From the NCBI GenBank assembly GCA_002633005.1, contig NMRA01000139.1, forward strand, positions 814,075 through 878,074: a DNA stretch of 64,000 nt. Reading direction: 5' to 3'. Positions within the stretch are counted from its first letter, which is position 1. Each line of letters begins with the position of its first letter. Below the pieces are notes generated by a model, which was not told the origin of the DNA, did no database searches, and saw nothing but the letters and a program-made list of their open reading frames with translations. Of this stretch, positions 54,113-64,000 are shown one piece after another. This DNA is from Phoronis australis. Its lineage: Eukaryota > Phoronida > Phoronidae. The position numbers and the translations under genes were made by a program.

Positions 54113-56404
54113 ATGGTTTTACATGTACGTGATGCTAATTGTTTAATAGATTCCACCCAATACTGATTATGTCACTTTGTCACGCTCCCATAACATACAA
54201 AAAGGCCATCGCTTAAAAACATTGCACAAGTTTCAAACTGTCACTGTAGCTGAGGCTTACTCCCACCGAAGTGATCTCAGAACAAATTAATTTGATCCCA
54301 ACAACCTATTGCCGCAATAAAGTAACATAGAATTTCAGCAATACAGGCTAAACCAAAAGTATGAAAGTGGACATGCGTAATTGTTACCATGGCGACTGAG
54401 TAGCATAAGGTATTCCTCGTAAGTTAGAATTTTACAAGCTTGATAATAAAACTATGAAGTTATGAGGCTGTAGGTTCCAAGTAAGCTTCACACGTCATAA
54501 TCCAAATGTAACCTATTTCTTTAATCATGTGTTAAAGATTTTTCACATTTTGTTGCTTTGATACTATCCTGAAGTAGAAAGTAACGAGTTATAAAACACG
54601 AATCAAAAACACACTTTATGCATAACATTTTGAAAAAACATGTGCCCTTATTACGCATAATCATAGCTTGAGGAAAAATTGACATTCGAACAAAAAACGA
54701 TTTCAAAAGAATTTCGACTACATCTAGCGGAGTGCAAATTCAACTGAATGGGAACTGACCTTTGGAATAAGTGGAATATTCAAAATAATTATGGCACAAA
54801 CATGGGTAAATGGTACAAAACTGTTCATGTACCAGTGTGTCTATAAATGTATTATAGTTAAAACTGCACTGATGACAATGTACATGTAGACGGTTGAAGA
54901 GGCCTTTCAATTCGACGAAAACCACCATTTTGTCCAACGTGAATTGTCAGCAATTTGATCACACAATAAATTACATCTGCGTGTCCAAAATGGAATATAA
55001 GGATATGGGTCACTAGATTTTGGAGTTTTCAATTGATATTTGTAAAAATAATGTTTAGATAGCCGACCAGACCAAAAAAGAGTCAAAATTTCACACGTTT
55101 ATAGCGAAAACTTTTGAACTCACCATGCGATGGTGATAATGTTTTCATTTTTAAGATTCAGACATCGTGATGCCGTTTGTCTTCAAACTGAAAAAAAAAC
55201 GGATTCGGGATATTTTATTGAAAAGCACATGAATTATTTATGCCAGGGTGAAATTTGTCTTTAAGGGCGTCAACCGTGTTGGGTTGTGGCACAGGGCAAA
55301 TATGGCATCACCTGTGCCAGCGTAGCCTCTGACCCTAAGTCAGTTATGAACTCTCAAGGGGTGAAATAGTGCGTGGTTAAGTTAGACAACGTTATGGTCT
55401 CTAAAATGTTGATTCTCATGAATTATTTGTTCTTGAAACTATTTTAAATGTAAGGAAGTTATAAACACATTCATTTAAAAGTGTAGAATACGCCATATTG
55501 AGTCGTTTCTTGAACAATAAATAAAAAAATCCATTCAAGAAATTTCTTAAATTTGGTTACACATCCAAGATCTATCCATTAACTATATCCTGTGATGTCC
55601 ACGGCCTCTCAAATTGGCTTGCAGAAGCACTTAAGTGACACCCACTTTCCACACTACAAAAACTTCGGACTTATCTCTCCTTTCACTTGATGAATGCAGC
55701 GAAATTATTAACATCAACGTTGATTGGTGGTCCTGATGTCCGACTTCATAATCCCAGTATGTTTTTTATCTAATTGTATCCAATATTCCTGTTTTATATT
55801 GGAATATTGCTGTTTACAGCATGCAAAAACGTGTAATTTTCTTCGTGAACTTTGAAGGCCTATAGGTAAAAATTAAGAGGTCAACAATTGCATAATTGGT
55901 GATTTTGCATCAGAGCCACACCACGATCGCATACACAAAGCTAAGGTGAATCTCAAACATGACCCTTAAAGGATATTTTTTTAATTTTCTCGTGAAAAAA
56001 CAACGTTTTTCTACCTCCGCCAACGAGAATAATTAATCGTGAGTGACGGGTATCTTTCCACATTCATGTACACATATATGCATTGTACATGGCATATACT
56101 CCAAAATAGCAAGGGCATTCGGTGTTCAAATGCCGCACAGCAAACAAATAATTTAAAAGCTCATCACAATCCTGTTTGATTTATAAATTAACACACCAAT
56201 TTCCTGATAATTATTCTAATATCAAGCTGTGATCTATTATTATTATTCTCTGGAAATTAATCGTCTATGTACTGCAGCGGACATAATGCATTAGACAATA
56301 CTCGCAGTTTGGACTAATGTCCCTGAACTTGATGTTAATGAATGCACAATTTAACACAAATCCTAGTAATATCGCAATTAAGTAATCAAATGCAATTTGT
56401 GATG

Positions 56405-56413
56405 TATTTATAA
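56405..56413 (+). promoter_or_regulatory. TATA box of the 12-Cys secreted protein gene
   Basis: TATTTATAA lies 67 bases upstream of the ATG at 56480. That leaves room for a transcription start about 30 bases downstream and a short 5' UTR. Confidence 0.4.
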
Positions 56414-56479
56414 GGAGTCACCCCACTTTACCATACTTCTCAAAATCCAATTGTTTCGCCTGGTTTAGAATAGAGCATC

Positions 56480-56513
56480 ATGAGAAAGTCTGCAGTATTG
56501 CTTGTGGTTCTGA
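56480..56513 (+). CDS. 12-Cys protein exon 1: signal peptide start
   Basis: ATG AGA AAG opens MRKSAVLLVVL, and the donor is CTGA|GTAAGT, phase 1. It is only 34 bases long, so it is easily missed. Confidence 0.75.
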
Positions 56514-59500
56514 GTAAGTTTTGAGTATACATGTAGTAGTTTTTATGAATGACTACTAGGCTTTCCTATACGAACGCATCAAGGGGAAATTTGCAACAAG
56601 GGTTTAAATGATTTACCGATTATTCTTTGACCAACTTTGTTATACTGTAACTGAGTCGAGTGAAACTGAGCCCGTCACACTTTGTGACATGACGTAAACG
56701 AACGTTAGATGTTTTATACTGATGGTAATAAAACAACGCAGAAAACTTATTGTCATATTCGTAAAACAATTTGGATTTTATCTATTGGAACAACTGCATT
56801 GTTCATCAATGCCAACGAGACATACGACGGCGTGATGAGTGTCGTATCGTCACGTTGCCAAATGGTGCGCTCCTGAGTATTTCGTTGCAAGACGTGCATG
56901 TAAGCTCTGTGCATACAACCGAATATCAGCAAAATTATATTTTTTTATCTTAGTGCTATTATACATGTACATTTTATGAAGGGAAAACCTTTGCAGAATT
57001 TGATTGTAGACTTTATTCTAATTTGCTATTAATTGGGGCACGTGACTGTGTTTTAGTTCAATTTAGCAAATACGAAAGCTCCAAATCCATGCGAAAAAGT
57101 GACACGATCAAATTTCTCTTGATATAAATGATCAAGGAGTAATCTCAAAGGGTTATAACTGTTTTATGTATTACAATTTCGTTTTCGTTGATGCAACTTT
57201 TCATTTTTTCTCAGAGAAATCGTTACTATACAGTCCTATTTTGATAACCGTTCTTGGATTTTCAAAAAATAATCCCTTACAATATCTTGCAAAGTGCGCA
57301 GGTGCAAAAAGCATAAAGTTAAACCGATCAGTCATCTATGTTTCGAATTTTGTCAAATCTGGACATTTTTGTAGGTCCTACATAACTCTAGAGAAACAGT
57401 GAAATTTAAATTTTACACTTAGCAGGTATTTACGCCGTATGAACAACATAGAACCACAAACATTTTGGACAATTCAAAGACGCCTAGTTTTATTTCATTT
57501 AGGTTTCCTGGCTGCAACACGTGCATGGTGCCCACTGGGATCATGTGCACATTTGAGATCATCCGGCTATCTGAGTTGCGACAACATCTCTAAAGCGGAC
57601 TGTGGATCGGGAGAGAAATTCGTGGAGAGAGGCGCTGGCATGTGCCTTTGCTGTCCGAGATGCGTTCCGACATGTACGTGCACATTTTATTAACAGACAC
57701 TATGTTAGTCTCTTCATCAATTCATGGAACCTCCAATTAGTCTATCAATGAAGCTATATCTTGGTAAAAGGAAAAAAGCCTTCTGTAACATGCGATATCG
57801 TTGGTTTCCTTCAGCGTTGTCCGTGAATTTAAGGCACCAGTAGAAACTAGATCAAATCTGCATTAACATTCACAATTTCGTAACTTCAGTTTTACCGTGT
57901 TTTAATAGCCAAGCAAAAGATGGAAACACCGGGATCAATACTAAAAAGGATACCAAAACCGGTTTTGTAGAATTTACAAATTACACATCAAATTCCCTGA
58001 AACAAAGTAATGCTGGACAACCATAAAAATGTGGAGGGGTGAGAACTCATTTAAAAGTTTGCAAAACGGGCAAGCGTGACCTACGCTTTAGGGAATCGCA
58101 AGGCAACTTTGGAGAAAGGCCACTCACTACTATCGGTGAGAACGAACAACAAACAATTAGATGATTGTTTGGACAAAGTTCATCCGCTAAGTCATAAAAT
58201 TGTAATTGCCGACTGAGATTACGCATAATCCGAATCTGTCGTCTAATATTGCCTCCAGTTTTTAGACTCGAGTGCGACCACAGAGGAGTCTCGGCCGACA
58301 GCTTTAGCAGGCTATTGGTGACGTGCTGCTGGTCGCCTAGACGACCGGTCGTTGACCGGTCATCGACCGATTTCCGACAGGGCCGAACAAAAATTCCAGA
58401 TGTGCGCTATAGTCACGATGCCTGCTCCATCAACAAGGGCACAAATTAGTCAACACTGTCGTTTTTACTTTTATTTCTACGTCGGTGTCCTCTGAGTAAC
58501 GGAAACCCTCACTGTCCGCATACAATACATAGTTCGTATTTTATCTTATACGCACTGAACCAGTCGAGTGCAATACGGCCATGTAATAACGTTTTCCGTA
58601 TTCACCTCCCGCACTACTTCAACAGTGACCTCTGACATGGAAAGTTCAAAAGTTAGGTCAATGTTGAATCGACCTCCTTAGCGGGTTCGATCATCAAACT
58701 TTCCCAAAATAGTTTAAAGTAATACAATTGCAGCAGTGTTTATAACACTCAACATGCAATCAGGTCCCAACCGTAATATCTGGAACAGGACTGTTAATTT
58801 TATGACAGTCCTGTCTTTAGTTTTCAATTGCTAAACATTGTATCGTCTGCAACTCGGCGCCGATATCTCGGTAACTACAATATTAAATACTGCTGTTATT
58901 TAACTATTCTCAGGAGATGTTACAAGTTCGGTGCACAGTAACCGTTGTTTTCAACTTATTTTTTTTCAAGTAAAAAATCGTTGCATTTAAAACTGTTTCT
59001 TTCACTAGAGAAAACTTGCAACCTAACGCGCAAGTACATAGATTACATATAGGATGTGATCCGAGACGTGAACAGTCTAGGTGAAGTGTTTAAAAAATCT
59101 GTCGATAAACTGAAAGAAACTTAGGAACTCGAGGCGTATGCAATAAATACAAAACGTGCCTCGATTTGTGTACATGTAGATGACGTAATATTTTTGAGAC
59201 ATTATTCTGAATATCGACCGAGACTGAAGGTCGAGGTTGATACGCGGAATAATGTCGAGTAGGATATTACTTCATCTACGCCACTCTTTGTACGTTTTGT
59301 CGATTGTACCATGAATACTTTCTGAATCGAACATGTGTATAACTTACTATGAATACCCTTTCATGACGAATTACATTACTGCGATCTCTCATCCTCGCGC
59401 AATCTCTTTACAGTTGGTGCAAACGAGAGATGTGACGATTTCACAATAATGATGATCGGGGGACCTCCCGTCAAAACGTGTCCTGAAGGACGGCGCTGCG

Positions 59501-59523
59501 GTGCATCTGGCCTCTGCGAATAG
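56480..59523 (+). CDS. Small secreted 12-cysteine protein (three exons, 104 residues)
   Basis: Exons 56480-56513, 57503-57673 and 59414-59523 join in phase 1-1 and close at TAG 59521-59523. The start MRKSAVLLVVLSFLAATRA is a clean signal peptide split by the first intron. The mature part has twelve cysteines: CPLGSC, LSC, ADC, the cluster CLCCPRC, then RCDD, KTC, RRC and LCE. This would allow six disulfides. The C-x-CC-P-x-C cluster resembles small secreted protease-inhibitor or IGFBP-N-like folds, such as fungal protease inhibitor type proteins, but I cannot assign the family. Splice sites are good: CTGA|GTAAGT, TTTCATTTAG, ACAT|GTACGT and TCTTTACAG. A TATA box sits 67 bases before the ATG and AATAAA signals follow the stop. 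No neighbour on this strand is close. Confidence 0.78.
57503..57673 (+). CDS. 12-Cys protein exon 2
   Basis: The acceptor is TTTCATTTAG and the donor is CCGACAT|GTACGT, phase 1 to 1. It finishes the signal peptide (FLAATRA) and encodes eight cysteines, including the CLCCPRC cluster. Confidence 0.8.
59176..59279. mobile_element. Hairpin MITE, 104 bp
   Basis: GTAGATGACGTAATATTT at the left pairs with ATATTACTTCATCTAC at the right. CATTATTCTGAATATCGACC pairs with the GGTTGATACGCGGAATAATG segment. It is a near-complete palindrome in the second intron of the 12-Cys gene. Confidence 0.75.
59414..59523 (+). CDS. 12-Cys protein exon 3
   Basis: The acceptor is TCTCTTTACAG, phase 1. It encodes GANERCDDF, GGPPVKTCPEGRRCGASG and LCE before TAG, adding the last four cysteines. 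Confidence 0.75.
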
Positions 59524-59697
59524 AAGTCTGGATCACCACAAGCAAGTCATAGGTCTATAGTAGAAGATGCACCAATTTCCCTTTTTACTTGTGTTCAGTT
59601 TGTCATTTTCTCCGTCAGAAATCTCGGAATTCCAATGCTGGCGTTCTGCAAGAGACCAAATGTTTTACGCCTGCTTTACAAACGTTTTCTTAAATGT

Positions 59698-59743
59698 AAT
59701 AAAGAGCTGTGGTCCAAAGTTCTTTTCTCTTGTCTATAATAAA
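59698..59743 (+). terminator. Polyadenylation signals of the 12-Cys protein gene
   Basis: Two AATAAA hexamers occur, at 59698-59703 and 59738-59743, about 180 and 215 bases after the TAG stop. Confidence 0.45.
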
Positions 59744-62098
59744 GAAATGTTTGGATCCTCTCATTAACATAAATTCAAACACTGGGCAAACGTCGAGTTG
59801 CTGAACAATGCTATTTCCATGCTTCTCATCAGGATTGATGATGAGAGCTGAGCGCCGCTTTTCATACATGTAGTGTTCAGCTAAGTCCGGAAGGAGATAC
59901 CATTGTGCTCTTGGTTTTTAATTTTTGGGATGATAAGGTAATGGCTTTCATTAGCATGATTTGACACTAGACCGCAAAATGTGTCACATGGGGCTCAACA
60001 TTAAAAAAATGATACTATTAAAAGCACTGTAGGGCAGTCAATCAAAATTGAGTAAGAGGAATCAAACATTTTAGTGGGGGTGGTCCACGCTGGCATTTTT
60101 CTATGAACACATTACTTGTAGCGGGCTATAATACTTCATGTGGTTTAGATTTTCAACATAAAGGACATGGGCAAATTGAACGTGTGACTGCCTTGCTAGA
60201 ATATTGGCCTAGACAAGTTCGATCCATTGTGATTCATCATTGCCCATAGCAATGACGTCGAAAAACTCAGCAGTAATGAAGACAGACCCTTGCAACAAGG
60301 GCACAGATACATGTAGCTCCCTTAGTGACAATGCCTGTCTTTTTAGTAACAAGTTCATGTTTTTGGATGTTGTCAACGCATTTACAATCCCACTGCCTGC
60401 GTACAATGCGCTGGTATTGGTTCGAAATATATGCTCAGCCCTTATTGGACACGTATCAGTCTAGTCAATTTCCGTGACTCTAAAGAGGAAAGTCATTCAG
60501 TCGGGAGCTTGGCTGTATTTTCGGCTTGCATGAAACCAACTGCGCGGTAGAGGCTGGAACGAGGCCTCTGCCGTACTGTGAAATGCAAGCACAGCATTCT
60601 AATGGCACTCAAATTCTCCTCCCGTTTGGCCTCAAAGTTAGCGCCGGTGTTCCCTAAACGCGCCAAAATGGTGGTTTCAATCCCATGTCTGTCGAACGGA
60701 TTGCCGCATTTAAAGATACTTTTTACGTTTCATTTCAGTTTAACACTCAATAAAACAGATTTTAACTAAAGTTTGGTCAGTCGAAATACAAATCATTCAA
60801 CTAGTCTCTAAATATTTTCGAAATTTACTGCGTTTAAAGAGGCATAGATCGCGAAAACTCGTCCCAAATACCTTTTTAATGCCTGACTAAAGCAAAGTCC
60901 CTCAACGTCTTCTATAGCGTTACTCACTTTTCCTGTGAGGACATTTCCAGAAACAATCAGACAATCCACGACTTTTTGAAAAAAATGCGAAGGAAAAACT
61001 CTGTGGACACCACAGAAATTCTAACTTACCTCGCTTATTGTACCGCTCTGGGTGTTTCTTCATCCACACTTACACGTTGTCAGTGAATAGAATTGCACTT
61101 TTCTTAGCTAATACCACCGTCACACCGGAGGTACGGTGTCACTGTGGTGCTCGTACGACATAGACCACAGTGGCACCGCCATGATCGCCGTGGTTCTGCA
61201 GTGGTTCCGCCATTGATCGTCGAAGCACCGCGGTAAACTGTCAAAACCGCGGACCTTTGCGGTGGCTTGTTCAAAACTTCCGCAGAGCCACCGCGGGTTG
61301 AGCCAAACCGCAGTGGGATCGCCGCGACACCTTCATGACCCCCTTGGCACCGTACAAGGACCGCAGTAGCACCTCTATCACCGCCGCGCTTCCGCAGTGA
61401 CATCCGCCGTGCAATCGGCGAAAACGTGGACTGGCTACCCTACGGCGATCCAGTGGCGCGAAGAAAAACACGTGAGTGACGGGTAGGGGAAAACTATGAA
61501 ACAGTGCTGGCGGTTTCACTACGGTGATGACAGTTTTGACCAAAACCCGTTGTGGCACAGCGCATCTGGCATGACGGGGGTATTAGATTATGTTAAAACT
61601 AGTATTGTTTAGTTCCCGCAATGCATTAGCAAATAAAAGGGCCGTTGGCTGATTGTACGGCGCGTGAGCCTTAGGGATAGTGTAAAATGGTCGTAAAAGA
61701 ACCGTTGATTTACATAAAGTGTGCTCAATGAAATACTGAAGGTCCTCTTCCAATAGATTAATATAGGTTTGATGATAACAAAGAATATGGCAATATTGCT
61801 GGCAGTTGTAATACCTTAATAGCTGTTACCGTTCACCAACTTTGTCACGAAATCTGTCTCGTTAATTTCTTGTTCCTGGATCCTGCATTCTCGACCCCCA
61901 CACCTTTCGACCCCCTTGACCTACGACCTGTGGCACTTTTTACACATTTCATGGAATGTAATTCATCAATACCATTATGTTTGAACTAACAGGGAATATT
62001 TGGCTAAGTGGGGACGTAAACATGATGCTGTTAAAATATTTCTATTGGCGACTGAACAATTAACTAGTCAGATTCAAATTTTAAAGCGAAAGGCACAT
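59744..62098. other. Intergenic region between two convergent genes
   Basis: Contains the GC-rich block 61100-61570 and a relic of the 680-bp repeat at about 61.88-62.04 kb. Open frames around 60.2-60.5 kb on both strands have no recognisable features. Confidence 0.55.
61100..61570. repeat. GC-rich CpG-dense block with degenerate CCACCGCGG units
   Basis: The block has many variants of CCACCGCAGTGG/ACCGCGGT spread over about 470 bases, sharply richer in GC and CpG than the flanking AT-rich DNA. The open minus-strand frames here follow from the low-complexity sequence. Confidence 0.65.
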
Positions 62099-63105
62099 TT
62101 AATTCTTCCACCCCGTCACGGGGTATATCAGGACCAAGCGTCTCAAACCTTGTCTTAAGTTTGTGAAGCGTACAACTGTAGATACCACACCTCGGTCGGT
62201 TAAAGATGAATATTTCACTACACCACTTTTCTTGAAATCAAGAACTGAGCCTTTCTGGAATCCTTCGCCAATTTTTCTTGTGTTTGCTTTTCCAAATTTT
62301 CGCTCGATAAGCCACAGTATCGGCATACTGCCGGAAGTTACGTAAGCAAGTGGATTGTCCATTAGATCTTCGAAGCACAACCCTAGAGCGTTGTGCTTCT
62401 TTACATAGGAGCAAAACATGTTTTTGACCCAGCAAAAGTGAACCAAGATAAGTTCTTTCAAGGAAAACCGCTCTCTTCCAAACAGGGTTTTGTTGTATTC
62501 TAAGAACAAAAATTTTCTTCGAAATATACACGTATGTAAGGCAATTTTCTGACTTACTCCGGGCAACTAGTCCAGAACCGTATTACTTGAAAAAATTCTA
62601 AACATATTTACAAAAGAATCGATTGTTTTCATTGGAAATTTCAGGTACATAAATACTGTTTTTACTCACGGGATGTTTTAACTTCTCCAATCAAATCGGT
62701 GCTAACGCGTTCGAGTTTCACGCAGTGAAACGCCCGAGGTTTCTCCGAGTGGCATGCAATTACAAGCTTTTGTTAGACGCCCAATGACTTACCCCTGTGT
62801 TTCATTAGTTCAGTCCCAGAGTCCACGTGGGCTCGGACATTGCCAATAAATCGATAATAGACTCGAACAACTGTGTCAAAATCGTGGAGCCACATCGGCC
62901 TGTGTTGGGTAGAAATATCAGAGGCGTTTTTTTGTTCTTCTACTTCGTAAGCGTAGAACTGTTTGTCTGGTATGCCAATGATGTGCGTTGCGTGCTGGAA
63001 ATGGGCGTTGTACATAAGTGCATTTACCTCAGATCTATATAGGTCCGTGTTTGATGGACACTTCTTGAATACAGATTCGTCGCTAGTGACGTTATAGACG
63101 GCCAT
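62099..63105 (-). CDS. Probable two-exon gene of unknown function
   Basis: Exon 1 is 63105-62793 and exon 2 is 62499-62099. The donor is AGGG|GTAAGT and the acceptor TTTTTGTTCTTAG, both phase 1, and the product is 237 residues. The ATG at 63105 has an in-frame stop six bases upstream. The protein has no signal peptide or transmembrane segment that I can see. Exon 1 has an aromatic-rich middle (KQFYAYEVEEQ, RPMWLHDFDTVVRVYYRF) and exon 2 a basic second half (ERKFGKANTRKIGEGFQKG). I do not recognise a family. The good donor-acceptor pair with matching phase and two open stretches argue for a real gene, but a decayed element cannot be excluded. Another open stretch (63369-63109) ends just upstream of the ATG. 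Confidence 0.42.
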
Positions 63106-63108
63106 GTC

Positions 63109-63369
63109 CTATTTAAGGACGTAGACTAGACTGGCAAATGAACAGTAGTCATGGAAACGTTGACGTCTTGGACATACGAAGGAAACGTCATCTTGCGCCC
63201 AATGACTCCACGAATTTTGGGCACACCTTTCACAATTATCGGCCATAAGTTTTCCAATCTTAGCACGTATTTTGTTGACCATCCATAGCATATTTTGAAG
63301 TACCGTGAATAGCTTGTTACGAGCAACGAACAGAACTACAATCAGCATTATGTTATCAGAGTTTTTCAA
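63109..63369 (-). CDS. Open stretch upstream of the 63105-62099 gene (86 codons), uncertain
   Basis: This frame starts MKNSDNIMLIVVLFVAR and contains NKIRAKIGKLMADNCERC and VCPRRQR. It ends at a TAG six bases before the ATG of the next gene. It may be a 5' leader, an upstream ORF or an unrelated exon. No domain is recognised. Confidence 0.2.
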   Translation of the reverse strand: MKNSDNIMLIVVLFVARNKLFTVLQNMLWMVNKIRAKIGKLMADNCERCAQNSWSHWAQDDVSFVCPRRQRFHDYCSFASLVYVLK

Positions 63370-64000
63370 CAGTCTTTAGCACAAAAAATCCATCCACACG
63401 TCGACAATTCTTTAATCCTTATCGTACCACTTATACTGAACTGCAGTGAAAGAACAAGGTCTTAGGAGTCATGGGACCAGTACAACACTGGAACTTTGTT
63501 AAAGTCATATGATCCGTTTGTAGACGTTTTAAAAACATCGTGAATCTGCATAAAAACCATTGAAACATACTCTCTGACACTTAATTAGAACTTTTCGTAA
63601 GTATGGGGTCGATCTGCTGCCTGTACATATTTTTTCTTTTATTTTTTATTTTCTTAAAATCTGTGTGATCAAAACAAACGAATGTTGCCCATAATGCTGT
63701 GCGGTTTGACCTTTCGGCAACTAATCAGCTGTTTCCGAAGAAGAGAAGTTCGCCTTAACCAGGTAATTTATTCGTTTCTTGAACATTTTGATGACGATAT
63801 TGCTCCCTGTATGAGCTGAACAGTCTTACTATTACTCTTAGAATTAGATGAAACCATTACCTGTGGGAAAATTACGTACTCAATTTGATAGTAATCGTTG
63901 TGATCGAGTCGAGGGAGTCTGCGGTGGTACCCAGCCAGCTAGCGGTATCAAAATACAGCTAGGTACCACTGTGTGTTTTTCTTCAATAGAGCCCGAAATT
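63370..64000. other. Right flank, nothing recognised
   Basis: AT-rich sequence without a supported exon, repeat or signal. Confidence 0.5.

Larger units (their letters stand above)
49347..56479. other. Gene-free region of about 7 kb
   Basis: Divergent spacing between the esterase start and the 12-Cys gene. Only repeats are seen: hairpins at 51556 and 52465, and the dispersed repeat at 53452. A poly-C run lies near 50.38 kb. No frame has domain similarity. Confidence 0.6.

Noticed and set aside
61104-61558. Overlapping 95-99 codon minus-strand frames in the GC-rich block
   Set aside because: Low-complexity Arg/Gly/Ser-rich translation from degenerate repeats, with no start context or splice signals.
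1-64000. CRISPR arrays, operons, ribosome binding sites
   Set aside because: The window is clearly eukaryotic; no direct repeats with unique spacers and no tightly packed co-directional genes.

Overview
This is metazoan genomic DNA. Genes are split by GT-AG introns of 0.3 to 20 kb. Coding exons carry animal extracellular domains (fucolectin-type F-lectin, thrombospondin type 1, type B carboxylesterase), and MITE-like repeats are frequent. The composition, the many TACATGTA palindromes and the lectin/TSP1 gene families fit a marine invertebrate such as a lophotrochozoan or invertebrate deuterostome, but I cannot name the species. All gene models below were built by hand from splice signals, intron phase and domain continuity; none is supported by transcripts.

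Layout: (1) 1729-10249 (+): the 3' part of a single-pass receptor-like gene, with half an F-lectin (FTP) domain, a 4-Cys module, a TSP1 repeat, a stalk, a transmembrane helix and a long basic tail with YxN motifs. (2) 49346-14595 (-): a nine-exon gene of about 35 kb whose reading frame closes at 1187 codons. It encodes two complete carboxylesterase domains in tandem, then a transmembrane helix and a 25-residue tail ending near NPTY. (3) 22156-37683 (+): a complete paralogue of the first gene, lying entirely inside the 19.7-kb third intron of the esterase gene on the opposite strand. (4) 56480-59523 (+): a three-exon gene for a 104-residue secreted 12-cysteine protein, hidden because its exons are short. 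(5) 63105-62099 (-): a probable two-exon gene of unknown function.

The remaining DNA is introns and intergenic repeats. It includes several MITE or foldback families, a 33-bp minisatellite, a duplicated segment with a decayed THAP domain, a dispersed repeat of about 680 bp, and a GC-rich low-complexity block near 61.1-61.6 kb.

The most unusual object is the interleaved locus: tandem lectin-TSP1 receptors, one of them nested in a membrane-anchored double-esterase gene. All are predicted cell-surface proteins, so co-expression in an epithelial, immune or adhesion setting is possible, but that is inference only.
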